From Acidiferrobacteraceae bacterium (GTDB taxonomy: Bacteria > Pseudomonadota > Gammaproteobacteria > Arenicellales > UBA868): a stretch of DNA of 8,462 bases. A program made the translations under genes and the position numbers. This document shows, piece after piece, positions 1 through 6,562 of this stretch; within the stretch, counting starts at the first letter, position 1; each line of letters opens with the position of its first letter. The notes beneath the pieces were generated by a model, which was given only the letters and a program-made list of their open reading frames with translations, did not search any database and was not told where the DNA came from. The stretch covers positions 1 to 8,462 of the forward strand of contig PCBE01000125.1 of the NCBI GenBank assembly GCA_002731295.1, in the 5' to 3' direction.

Positions 1-978
1 ACAATCGACCCTCCCTTGGCGATCTGTGACCCTCATCACCACCTGTGGAGTAATCGGCCCAACAGCCTGCCCAGCACCTACCTGCTGGATGAATTTCTCT
101 CCGATATCCATACCGGTGAGCACAATATTGTCTCTAGCGTTTTTATTGAATGCGGCACAATGTTCAGCGCTAATGGGCCCGTTGACCTGCGACCGGTCGG
201 CGAGACTCAGTTTGCCAATGATATCGGCGCCAAGAGCGCTTCCGGCCTGTACGGGCCAACACGGGTCGCGGCGGGAATTGTTGGCACCGCTTTTCTGAGC
301 GCTGGGGACCGTGTTGCCTCAGTGCTTGATGCACAGCTGGCAGCCGGGGGAAACCGCTTCAAGGGCATTCGGCAGGCGGCCGCACGGGATGATGACGCTT
401 CAGTGCCTAATCACAGGACCTGTCCGCCTCAAGGCTTGTACACGGACAAAACGTTTCAAGAGGGATTTGCCCATCTGGCACCACGTAACCTGAGTTTCGA
501 AGGATGGTGCTACCACACCCAGATTCCGGAACTTACTCAACTGGCAAGTGCCTTTCCAGACACCACAATCATTCTGGACCACTTTGGCGGACCACTGGGC
601 GTGGGGCGTTACGCGAACCGGCCGGACGCTGTTTTTTCTGAGTGGTGCAAAGCAATTCGGCCACTGTCGGAGCGCCCAAATGTCTATGCCAAGCTCGGTG
701 GTCTTAACATGGAGATCAATGGTTTCGGCTGGCACACTCGCAGTAAACCGCCAGGGAGTGAAGAACTCCTCACAGCTACCCGCCGTTACTATGACCACAC
801 GATTGATCTGTTTGGGACTGATCGCTGTATGTTCGAATCGAACTTTCCCGTCGACCGAATCAGCTGCAGCTACAATGTATTGTGGAACACCTTCAAAAAG
901 CTGACAGCCGCCTATTCACCGACAGAGAGGCTGCAGCTTTTTCACGACACTGCGGCAAAGGTCTACCGCTTGAACTGA
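1..978 (+). CDS. Amidohydrolase family metal-dependent hydrolase (COG3618-like), 5' partial
   Basis: Probable cytoplasmic TIM-barrel hydrolase of the amidohydrolase-2 group, whose members act on lactones, amides or decarboxylate aromatic acids; the substrate here is unknown. Counting from a TTG codon at 16, the N-terminus carries the metal motif DPHHHLW (residues 5-11, HxH = His7/His9). Further conserved points are FKGIR (115-119), His167 in WCYHTQ, His189 in ILDHFGGP, KLGGL (226-230) and the late metal-binding Asp280 in ESNFPVD. The frame stays open to base 1 (reading T-I-D-P-P before the TTG), there is no Shine-Dalgarno before the TTG, and relatives usually have some residues ahead of the HxH motif, so the true start most likely lies left of the window. 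The C-terminus is intact and ends 23 bases from the convergent NIPSNAP gene. The family assignment is firm; the reaction is not. Confidence 0.85.
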   Translation, partial: TIDPPLAICDPHHHLWSNRPNSLPSTYLLDEFLSDIHTGEHNIVSSVFIECGTMFSANGPVDLRPVGETQFANDIGAKSASGLYGPTRVAAGIVGTAFLSAGDRVASVLDAQLAAGGNRFKGIRQAAARDDDASVPNHRTCPPQGLYTDKTFQEGFAHLAPRNLSFEGWCYHTQIPELTQLASAFPDTTIILDHFGGPLGVGRYANRPDAVFSEWCKAIRPLSERPNVYAKLGGLNMEINGFGWHTRSKPPGSEELLTATRRYYDHTIDLFGTDRCMFESNFPVDRISCSYNVLWNTFKKLTAAYSPTERLQLFHDTAAKVYRLN

Positions 979-1001
979 CCAAGCACCGCCAACCCTAACG
1001 T

Positions 1002-1349
1002 TCACGCATCATCGAGCACTTTGAATTCTGCCGGCGGCGTATAGAACGGCACCGAAACCAGAATCTTATTTTCCTGGGCAATGAGATAACCGGCCTCTGC
1101 ACTGACCTGGAGATACTTCTGCCATCCAGGATCGGCCTGCATCGAAGCGCGTTTCCGAGCCCGATCGGTGATATCGGCATATGCCCAGATGTGGACATAA
1201 GTATTTACGTTACCCACTTCAGTTCCTGCGTAAACGATCGGCTGACCCAGATGTCGAGTCTGCACATCCCAGCCATGTTCTTCGTACAATTCAAACTGCT
1301 TCTTGATCGTTCCTGCCTTAACCGTATATGTTCTATGATCGAATATCAT
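1002..1349 (-). CDS. NIPSNAP family protein
   Basis: Small (115 aa) alpha/beta-barrel protein of the NIPSNAP family, a ferredoxin-like dimeric fold found in bacteria near catabolic genes; no enzymatic activity is established for most members. Visible family features are the N-terminal DHRTYTVKAG (residues 4-13), the central NVNTYVHIWAYADITDR (48-64) and RASMQADPGWQKYL (67-80). The ATG at 1349 is chosen because GGGGA lies six bases before it and because relatives begin M-I-x-x-x-R-T-Y-T; an ATG two codons earlier (1355) directly abuts that Shine-Dalgarno and is less likely. It is convergent with the amidohydrolase and lies 56 bases downstream of a small membrane-protein gene on the same strand, so the two minus-strand genes may be co-transcribed. 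A role in degradation of an organic substrate is only a guess from the neighbourhood. Confidence 0.85.
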   Translation of the reverse strand: MIFDHRTYTVKAGTIKKQFELYEEHGWDVQTRHLGQPIVYAGTEVGNVNTYVHIWAYADITDRARKRASMQADPGWQKYLQVSAEAGYLIAQENKILVSVPFYTPPAEFKVLDDA

Positions 1350-1405
1350 TTCCATTCCCCGTAAGTTTTCGAATCAGGTAAATATCTGCCGGTCTGAACT
1401 TTGGT

Positions 1406-1567
1406 TTATTCTTTGTACTTCGAACGCTTATCCCTGACCATCTGAAAAACAACCAGGACAACAGCGATACCAAACCCCAGATAGAGCCACTGCTTATTAT
1501 CCGTTATCATCAAAGCGATCACGCCCAGGGCGAAGAAAAAACAACCCAGTGTAGTGCCGTTAAGCAT
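1406..1567 (-). CDS. Small two-helix membrane protein, hypothetical
   Basis: A 53-residue protein that I do not recognise. It shows two hydrophobic segments, roughly residues 6-21 (rich in Phe, Leu, Ile) and 27-44, separated by a short polar turn TDNKQ, and ends in a charged tail RDKRSKYKE. The pattern predicts a hairpin in the inner membrane with both ends on the same side, probably cytoplasmic given the basic tail. The frame is open further up to an ATG at 1612, but the ATG at 1567 has a good ribosome-binding site (AAGGTG six bases upstream), whereas the upstream one has none, so the shorter form is preferred. It lies immediately upstream of the NIPSNAP gene on the same strand. Nothing in the sequence shows its function. 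Confidence 0.6.
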   Translation of the reverse strand: MLNGTTLGCFFFALGVIALMITDNKQWLYLGFGIAVVLVVFQMVRDKRSKYKE

Positions 1568-1821
1568 ATCCCTCACCTTGTGGAAACGTCTGACCAGACA
1601 CTGAAACAACATGCTTTGAATGGCTGCATATCTTCATGGTGTCTACGAGGTGTCAGGGTAACCGAGTTCCCACACTGGATTCAAGAATTGAAAAACCGGA
1701 ACACTTCCTACAGCCAGTCCCGACAGCGAAGATTATGACGAACACACCAACGCAATTTCATTCACGTAGAATGCCACACTACGAACTCACCACCAATCAG
1801 ATTGGCAGGTAACTTATCGAG
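1568..1821. other. Divergent intergenic region, no gene seen
   Basis: This 254-base gap separates the minus-strand membrane protein/NIPSNAP pair from the plus-strand methyltransferase and should hold promoters for both directions. I find no hexamer pair close enough to consensus to call. It contains a 5-2-5 inverted repeat GTCTG-AC-CAGAC at 1588-1599, just upstream of the membrane-protein gene, and a weak bulged hairpin at 1650-1675 (GTGT..GGG pairing with CCCACAC). Neither is followed by a T-tract. No supported ORF was found on either strand. Confidence 0.5.
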
Positions 1822-2952
1822 ATGACTGTCCGTACATCCAAAAGCACCTATGCCACGGTTTCAATGAAAGGTGGGGGTTACTACAGCCAAAGGACACGGG
1901 GCGCCAAGGATGTTATCGATAATGCCGTAAGCATGCTGGAAGATGCCGTGGCTGCACTGCCCGCCCGTACAACAGAACGCAGCATCCAGATCGCTGATTA
2001 CGGTGCTGCAGACGGTGGAACCTCCAAACAGGCCATCTATCGAACCATATCTGCCCTGAGAAAACGCTACCCACAGCATCAGGTCACAGTCACGTATTCG
2101 GATCTTCCCGGTAACGACTACTCCACGCTATTCCGAAACCTCACCGGCGTCGACGACGACAGTGACGACAACTACCTCAAAGATTTTGGCAATGTCTTCG
2201 TGAACGCGTGTGGCATCGGCTTCCACAGCCAGTTGATGCCGGACCAGACTCTGGACATCGGGTTTTCAGCGACCGCTATGCATTACGTATCTGAAAAGCC
2301 GTGCCAGATCCCCAACCATGTACATATGGTTGGTGCGTCTGGCAGTGCACTCGACGCATTTTCACGCCAGGCGAGAGACGACTGGAACCGGATTCTACTG
2401 TCACGGGCAGCTGAGCTTAAGCCAGGCGGACGCTTGGTATTCATGAACTTCGGCATTGACGAAGACGGGCGCTATCTTGGCAATACCGGCGGTATCAATA
2501 TGCTCAACACCTTTAACGATATCTGGCATGAACTCCACGAAGAGGGATCGATTACCCATGACGAATGGGTTGATGCGACCTTTTCACAGTTTTACCGCAC
2601 TCGGGAGGAATTCTGCGCGCCGCTGGTAGATCCCTCTTCCGAGGTTTACCAATCGGGGCTCCGGTTGGTGTCGGCCCATACTGGCGTTGTGAAGTGTCCC
2701 TACCGTGCTGCTTATGAAGCAGCCGGTGAGACTATGTCGACCCAGGAATTTGCCGCCAGTTATATTCCAACCTTGCGCTCCTGGAGCGAAACCGTATTTG
2801 CCACGGCGCTGGATTCTGCCCGACCCGAGGGTGCGCGTGCAGCACTCGTTGACCTGTTCTACCAGCGCTACGCAGACCGAGTGGCCGCAGATCCAACCGG
2901 CCACGCAATGGACTATGTTCACTGCTATCTCGCTATAGAAAAAATACTCTGA
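1822..2952 (+). CDS. SABATH-type SAM-dependent carboxyl methyltransferase
   Basis: Class I SAM-dependent methyltransferase of the SABATH (Methyltransf_7) group. Plant members transfer a methyl group from SAM to carboxyl groups of small acids (salicylate, benzoate, jasmonate, indole-3-acetate) or to xanthine nitrogens. The signature blocks appear in order: MKGGGYYSQRT (residues 15-25, equivalent to the plant MNGG..SY..N segment), the SAM-binding loop IADYGAADGGTS (57-68), SDLPGNDYSTLF (93-104), CGIGFHSQLMP (130-140), FSATAMHYVSEKP (148-160) and WNRILLSRAAELKPGGRLVF (188-207). The length of 376 aa fits the family. The plant 'HSSYSLHWLS' block is replaced by FSATAMHYVS, so the substrate pocket probably differs. 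The start is the first ATG; an AGGT lies 11 bases upstream, a poor ribosome-binding site. The gene stands alone, with no biosynthetic partner beside it, so its substrate cannot be inferred. Family confident, substrate unknown. Confidence 0.85.
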   Translation: MTVRTSKSTYATVSMKGGGYYSQRTRGAKDVIDNAVSMLEDAVAALPARTTERSIQIADYGAADGGTSKQAIYRTISALRKRYPQHQVTVTYSDLPGNDYSTLFRNLTGVDDDSDDNYLKDFGNVFVNACGIGFHSQLMPDQTLDIGFSATAMHYVSEKPCQIPNHVHMVGASGSALDAFSRQARDDWNRILLSRAAELKPGGRLVFMNFGIDEDGRYLGNTGGINMLNTFNDIWHELHEEGSITHDEWVDATFSQFYRTREEFCAPLVDPSSEVYQSGLRLVSAHTGVVKCPYRAAYEAAGETMSTQEFAASYIPTLRSWSETVFATALDSARPEGARAALVDLFYQRYADRVAADPTGHAMDYVHCYLAIEKIL

Positions 2953-2955
2953 TAA

Positions 2956-2968
2956 GCAGCACCGCTGC
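2956..2968 (+). terminator. Short hairpin after the methyltransferase, weak terminator candidate
   Basis: A 5-bp stem GCAGC/GCTGC with a 3-base loop begins three bases after the methyltransferase stop codon and is followed by a mildly T-rich stretch (ATTTGGTATTTT). The stem is short and the T-run broken, so termination would be inefficient at best. The rest of the 89-base gap up to the next gene shows no clear promoter. Confidence 0.25.
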
Positions 2969-3041
2969 CGATTTGGTATTTTCCGGGATGATGTCTCACT
3001 ATGCGCACATTGTCGAAAATAAAAAGCTTTAACATTGGGTC

Positions 3042-3554
3042 ATGACTTCCAGTAAAGAACTTGCAGGTCAGTGTCTGGGATTTATCCGCCAGTTCGACTC
3101 TGTACTGATAGGCACCAGCGATACCACCGGAGAGCCGGATGTGAGTTATTCACCGGTCATTTATCACAACAGCAGATTCTATATCTTGATCAGCCACCTT
3201 TCCCCGCATACAGGGCATCTCTGTCAACGCCCTACCGCAGCGCTGTTATTCATCGAAGATGAGCGGGATTCAGAGCAGATCTACGCCCGTAGACGGTTGA
3301 GCTTTACCTGCTCGGCCGAGCCTTGTAAACGAGACGAGCAAACCTGGCAAAGCCTGATTCCTCTGTTCCGAAACCGCTTTGGTCCGATTATCGACACATT
3401 GACGGGTTTAAATGATTTCGTGCTGTTTCAACTGCAGCCCACCCGAGGCAGGTGGGTGACTGGATTCGGTCGCGCCTACGGGTTCAGTGGAATGGATTTT
3501 CGTGAACCCGAACACCTGGGCGGTGGTTCTACCAATGAGACTTCAAGCACCTGA
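3042..3554 (+). CDS. HugZ/HutZ-family heme utilisation protein (PNPOx-like split barrel)
   Basis: Cytoplasmic split beta-barrel protein of the pyridoxamine-5'-phosphate-oxidase-like fold. It matches the HugZ/HutZ branch, whose characterised members bind heme and take part in iron release. Landmarks are the first barrel strands VLIGTSDTTGEPDVSYSPV (residues 21-39), FYILISHLSPHTGHL (46-60), the diagnostic block ALLFIEDERDSEQIYARRRL (67-86), W102, and RWVTGFGRAYGF (137-148). The length of 170 aa is close to Vibrio HutZ. A C-terminal His158 (EPEHLGGG) is a candidate for the heme-ligating His found near the C-terminus in the family, but I infer this from position only. The ATG at 3042 is preceded only by a weak TTGGG. 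No heme transport gene (TonB receptor, ABC transporter) lies beside it, and no Fur box was recognised. General PNPOx-like flavin binding is the alternative reading. Confidence 0.82.
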   Translation: MTSSKELAGQCLGFIRQFDSVLIGTSDTTGEPDVSYSPVIYHNSRFYILISHLSPHTGHLCQRPTAALLFIEDERDSEQIYARRRLSFTCSAEPCKRDEQTWQSLIPLFRNRFGPIIDTLTGLNDFVLFQLQPTRGRWVTGFGRAYGFSGMDFREPEHLGGGSTNETSST

Positions 3555-3586
3555 CCTGACAACCCGCATCATACGGGTTGTTAGGT
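3554..3586. terminator. Bidirectional hairpin terminator between convergent genes
   Basis: A stem of 13 pairs (3554-3566 with 3574-3586, one G-U pair) closes a 7-base loop CATCATA. The central pairing is ACAACCCG with CGGGTTGT. It starts on the last base of the heme-protein stop codon and ends 18 bases before the rluB stop, so it sits exactly between two convergent genes. On the plus strand it is followed by a loosely T-rich run (GGTTGGTTTCTG) rather than a clean T-tract. The position and stem strength support a shared terminator; the poor T-run lowers certainty. Confidence 0.6.
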
Positions 3587-3604
3587 TAGGTTGGTTTCTG
3601 TCGA

Positions 3605-4405
3605 CTACTTTCGGCGGACCGATTTCGCCTGACGTTTGCTGATCGCTCTGGCGGATCGAGGCGAACTTGCCTCAACTGAAACATCCCGCAGCAACCCCGA
3701 CAGCTCATCGGCATACAGTGGCCGGTGGTGCCCCGGTTCAAGGTCCCGCGGCAGGCTGATACCACCATAACGTATCCTGATCAAGCGATTAACCGTACAG
3801 CCGATCGCGGACCACATGCGCCGGACCTCCCGGTACCGGCCTTCGCGAACCACAACATCGTACCAGCGGTTGGTTCCGCGGCCACCCCGTACTCGAACAC
3901 GTTCAAAACGACACGGGTAACCCGACAAGGTAATACCTTTTCGCAAACGATCGATACGCTCCCGGCTTGCCTCACCATGAATACGGCACCGGTATTCCCG
4001 CTCCATTCCACCCGAGGGATGCATCAGTCGATGGGCCAAATCACCATCGGTGGTAAAAAGTAACAGCCCAGACGTGTTGATATCCAATCGACCCACGCCG
4101 ATCCAACGCGCAGAACGCAACCGGGGCAAGTGGTCGAACACCGTTGGCCTTCCCTTGCTGTCTGCGCGCGTGCATATCTCGCCGACGGGCTTGTGGTACA
4201 CGATGATTCGAGGCGCTGTTCGTGGGCCGAGGCTAACGCGATGTGATTGCTGGTCTATTGCAATCAGATCGCCATCACTGACCGTTGAGCCCAAAACGGC
4301 TTTTCGACCATCGACTTCGATCCGTCCTTCCCGGATCCAGTTTTCAATCTCCCGCCGCGACCCCAACCCTCGACGGGACAGATACTTCTGAATTCTTTCA
4401 GCCAA
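3605..4405 (-). CDS. rluB: 23S rRNA pseudouridine synthase RluB
   Basis: Cytoplasmic enzyme of the RsuA/RluB/RluE branch, which converts a uridine of the 23S rRNA peptidyl-transferase region (U2605 in E. coli) to pseudouridine. From the chosen start, an N-terminal S4 RNA-binding domain spans about residues 2-48 (AERIQKYLSRRGLGSRREIE). The catalytic domain follows, with YHKPVGEICT (70-79), the active-site block GRLDINTSGLLL (105-116, catalytic Asp108), HRLMHPSGGMEREYR (125-139) and EGRYREVRRM (188-197). The basic C-terminal tail (about 247-266) is rich in Arg and Lys. The frame runs open well upstream, but that part overlaps scpB in another frame and has no homology. The TTG at 4405, directly before AERIQK, gives the normal N-terminus and an 8-base overlap with the end of scpB, suggesting translational coupling. 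An ATG at 4459 is the alternative. Neither has a clear Shine-Dalgarno. It is the last gene of the operon. Confidence 0.9.
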   Translation of the reverse strand: MAERIQKYLSRRGLGSRREIENWIREGRIEVDGRKAVLGSTVSDGDLIAIDQQSHRVSLGPRTAPRIIVYHKPVGEICTRADSKGRPTVFDHLPRLRSARWIGVGRLDINTSGLLLFTTDGDLAHRLMHPSGGMEREYRCRIHGEASRERIDRLRKGITLSGYPCRFERVRVRGGRGTNRWYDVVVREGRYREVRRMWSAIGCTVNRLIRIRYGGISLPRDLEPGHHRPLYADELSGLLRDVSVEASSPRSARAISKRQAKSVRRK

Positions 4406-5111
4406 TACGGTCAGCAACAGGCTGCGTTGACGTATCCGAGTCGATCGGCCGGTCGACATCGGCGACTGGATTCTCGTCACTATCGATTGATTCCTCGGAA
4501 TCACGTTCAGCGAGCTCAGCCTCCTCTGAAGACGTCTGACGCAGTTCTGGCAGCAGAATATTAAGATCTTTCGCGATTTCAGCGAGATCCCGCTGATCAG
4601 CCAGTTCCGGCAGCTGCTGGATCGACGCGAGATTGAAATACTCAAGAAAATCTGTCGTCGTACCATAGAGTGCTGGTCGGCCCGGCACCTCCCGCTCTCC
4701 CATCTGTCTTACCCAGCCACGCTCCAATAAGGCGCGCATGATGTCGGTCGACACGGCCACGCCCCTGACCTCTTCGACATCACCACGAGTCACTGGCTGC
4801 CTGTAGGCAATAATAGCCAGCGTTTCCAGTAACGCTCGCGAATACCTGGGCGGCCTCAGCTCCCTTAAGCGCCGCAAAGCACTCGCATACTGAACCTGCG
4901 TCTGGAAACGGTAGCCGTTTGCAACGCTGACCAACTCTATGCCTCGACCGTGGTAATCGGACGCCAGTTGATCGAGGATAGCATTGAGCTCATCCGTAGC
5001 CGGGGCATCCTCCGGCTTAAACATTCCCCGTAGATCCTTGGTGGACAATGGTTCTTCGGCTGAAAACAACGCAGCTTCAACCGTGTTACTGATTTCTGTT
5101 TTATTCTTCAT
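4398..5111 (-). CDS. scpB: Segregation and condensation protein B
   Basis: ScpB is the winged-helix subunit that binds as a dimer to the kleisin ScpA and, with SMC, forms the bacterial condensin-like complex for chromosome compaction and segregation. The 237-aa product shows VEAALFSAEEPLS (residues 11-23) in the first winged helix. The hallmark second winged helix is ALLETLAIIAYRQPVTRGDVEEVRG (93-117) with GRPALYGTTTDFLEYFNL (144-161). After about residue 195 the protein turns into a low-complexity acidic tail rich in Glu, Asp and Ser, a common variable extension. Its ATG overlaps the scpA stop codon (ATGA), so translation is almost certainly coupled to scpA. The end overlaps the proposed rluB start. 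The order scpA-scpB-rluB is common in proteobacteria, which supports the assignment. Confidence 0.95.
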   Translation of the reverse strand: MKNKTEISNTVEAALFSAEEPLSTKDLRGMFKPEDAPATDELNAILDQLASDYHGRGIELVSVANGYRFQTQVQYASALRRLRELRPPRYSRALLETLAIIAYRQPVTRGDVEEVRGVAVSTDIMRALLERGWVRQMGEREVPGRPALYGTTTDFLEYFNLASIQQLPELADQRDLAEIAKDLNILLPELRQTSSEEAELAERDSEESIDSDENPVADVDRPIDSDTSTQPVADRIG

Positions 5112-5926
5112 CTTTCTTTTGATTTCACATGGATCGGTGCGCTGGGGTCATTCTGAATAACAATGAGTACCCCGTCTCGCACCAGTTCGAGCACTGCGAT
5201 AAAGCTCACCACCAACCCCATCCGCCCTTCGTCTGGATCAAAAAAGTCCATTAAATCTACGTATTCTCCACTGCGGACTCGATCCATTATGCGGCTCATA
5301 CGATCTCGAACGGAAAGTATTTCCGGTACCAACTGCAGGTGCTTTCGACGGTGGGCACTGAGCATGGCCGCCCTCATTGCCTCGACCAGGTCGTTCAGAT
5401 CAACCAGCGATTCGATCTTCGGTGGGTCCGGGTCATCGATCCGGGCGTAGGCAATATATAGGTCGCGCTCAAGACGAGGACGGGAGTCTAGCTGCTCTGC
5501 TGCACCGCGGAACCGCTCATACTCCTGCAGCCGACGAACGAGAACCGCACGGGGATCTTCGGCATCTTCATCTTCAATCTCGGGCCGGGGTAGCAGCATT
5601 CGCGACTTTATCTCCGCCAGCATTGCCGCCATCACCAGATATTCCGCGGCAAGGTCAAGGTGCAGTCGCCGCATCAACTCGACGTATTCCATGTACTGAC
5701 GAGTGATCTCTGCAACCGGAATATCCAGTATGTCGATATTCTGCTTACGAATCAGATAAAGCAGCAGATCGAGTGGTCCCTGAAATGCCTCAAGAATAAC
5801 CTCGAGCGCATCAGGCGGAATGTAAAGATCTTCAGGCCAGCTTTGGAGTGCTTCACCGGCAACCAGCACAGGCGACTGTTGGCCCTGCTTAGGGTCGGCA
5901 GTCAATTGGTCCGGCTGTTCAGCCAT
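5108..5926 (-). CDS. scpA: Segregation and condensation protein A (kleisin)
   Basis: ScpA is the kleisin subunit that bridges the SMC heads and binds ScpB in the condensin-like complex on the nucleoid. From the ATG at 5926 the product has 272 aa. The core block is LYIPPDALEVILEAFQGPLD followed by LLLYLIRKQNIDILDIP (together residues 34-70), then ITRQYMEYVELM (74-85) and LAAEYLVMAAMLAEIKSRMLLPR (92-114), the helices that contact the SMC neck. The C-terminal winged helix, which contacts the SMC cap, covers about 225-262 (MDFFDPDEGRMGLVVSFIAVLELVRDG). A GTG at 5983 could extend the protein by 19 residues. I prefer 5926 because MAEQ... resembles the short variable N-terminus of relatives, but neither start has a nearby Shine-Dalgarno. 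The gene lies 102 bases after folK (45 if the GTG is used) and overlaps scpB by four bases. Confidence 0.93.
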   Translation of the reverse strand: MAEQPDQLTADPKQGQQSPVLVAGEALQSWPEDLYIPPDALEVILEAFQGPLDLLLYLIRKQNIDILDIPVAEITRQYMEYVELMRRLHLDLAAEYLVMAAMLAEIKSRMLLPRPEIEDEDAEDPRAVLVRRLQEYERFRGAAEQLDSRPRLERDLYIAYARIDDPDPPKIESLVDLNDLVEAMRAAMLSAHRRKHLQLVPEILSVRDRMSRIMDRVRSGEYVDLMDFFDPDEGRMGLVVSFIAVLELVRDGVLIVIQNDPSAPIHVKSKER

Positions 5927-6008
5927 GTCGAACAGACGTAAGGATTTCAAGCGCGCGTGGGCGTGCTGTATAGAAGATTGCACTCACGGCCGGTAATTGT
6001 AACCGCTT

Positions 6009-6016
6009 CCACCTCC
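6009..6016 (-). promoter_or_regulatory. Orphan strong Shine-Dalgarno in the folK-scpA gap
   Basis: The minus strand reads GGAGGTGG here, a near-perfect match to the anti-Shine-Dalgarno, yet no start codon of scpA lies at normal distance: the in-frame GTG is 25 bases away and the ATG at 5926 is about 82 bases away. The only start in its vicinity is a GTG inside the motif (6012), which would open a 21-codon reading frame ending at 5947, close to the scpA ATG. It may be a leader ORF or a chance motif. Confidence 0.3.
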
Positions 6017-6028
6017 GGTATCGAAACC

Positions 6029-6562
6029 TTAATCATTTTTTGAAGCCCTTAAGGCAGCACCATCGCCGAGCCGTTGCACACGCTGATCAAGGCATGCCTG
6101 CCTCAACACGCTTAATCGCCCACGGCCCGGAACGGTTATATCCCCCTCGATTTCGGCCAGCGGTTCCAGTACAAAAAGACGTTCATGCATCCTGGGATGT
6201 GGCAGTTCCAACTGGGCAGAGGAGATTATCTGATCGGCGTACATCAGAAGATCAAGATCGAGAGATCGTGGCCCAAATCGGTCACCATTGCGAGTACGAC
6301 CGAAGCGCTTCTCTATCTTCTGAAGCGCCTCAAGCAACTCATAGCACCCTATCCCACACGATGCACGGACAACCGCGTTGATAAAATCAGGCTGAGCCAC
6401 ATGACCCATCGGCGCTGTGCGGTAAAGCGATGATCTGGCTGTCGGTTCTAATCCGGGTTCATCGGTCAACGCGACGATTGCTTGCTCGACCTGATCAGTC
6501 GCCTGACCCATGTTCGAACCAAGCCCGATCCATACCACAACATCCGACGGATTGATTGTCAC
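6029..6562 (-). CDS. folK: 2-amino-4-hydroxy-6-hydroxymethyldihydropteridine pyrophosphokinase
   Basis: FolK (HPPK) transfers pyrophosphate from ATP to 6-hydroxymethyl-7,8-dihydropterin, the step before dihydropteroate synthase in folate synthesis, in the cytoplasm. The 177-aa product carries the N-terminal WIGLGSNMG (residues 11-19), SSLYRTAPMGHVAQPDFINAVV (44-65) with the pterin-binding region, and the signature FGPRSLDLDLLMY (97-109). Counting against E. coli HPPK, whose numbering is offset by seven, the catalytic and metal residues are all present: Arg89, Arg91, Arg99, Asp102, Asp104, His122 and Arg128. The GTG start overlaps the pcnB stop (GTGA), so it is read by coupled translation. In many gammaproteobacteria folK follows pcnB and precedes panB-panC; here the pan genes are absent and scpA follows instead. 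Confidence 0.95.
   Translation of the reverse strand: MTINPSDVVVWIGLGSNMGQATDQVEQAIVALTDEPGLEPTARSSLYRTAPMGHVAQPDFINAVVRASCGIGCYELLEALQKIEKRFGRTRNGDRFGPRSLDLDLLMYADQIISSAQLELPHPRMHERLFVLEPLAEIEGDITVPGRGRLSVLRQACLDQRVQRLGDGAALRASKND

Noticed and set aside
16..18. TTG at 16 as the true start of the amidohydrolase
   Set aside because: The frame is open to the window edge, no Shine-Dalgarno precedes the TTG, and relatives have residues before the HxH motif.
400..798. 132-codon minus-strand ORF inside the amidohydrolase gene
   Set aside because: It is antisense to a well-conserved enzyme, shows no recognisable motif and is best explained as a shadow frame.
1736..1790. TAGAAT as a -10 box for the methyltransferase gene
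   Set aside because: No acceptable -35 hexamer lies 16-18 bases upstream, so it is not supported as a promoter.
2972..3005. TTGGTA plus CACTAT as a promoter for the heme protein gene
   Set aside because: The -10 matches consensus at only three of six positions; this is no better than chance.
4406..4666. N-terminal extension of RluB up to an ATG at 4666
   Set aside because: It lies wholly inside scpB in another frame, has no RluB-like sequence, and the S4 domain begins right at the TTG at 4405.
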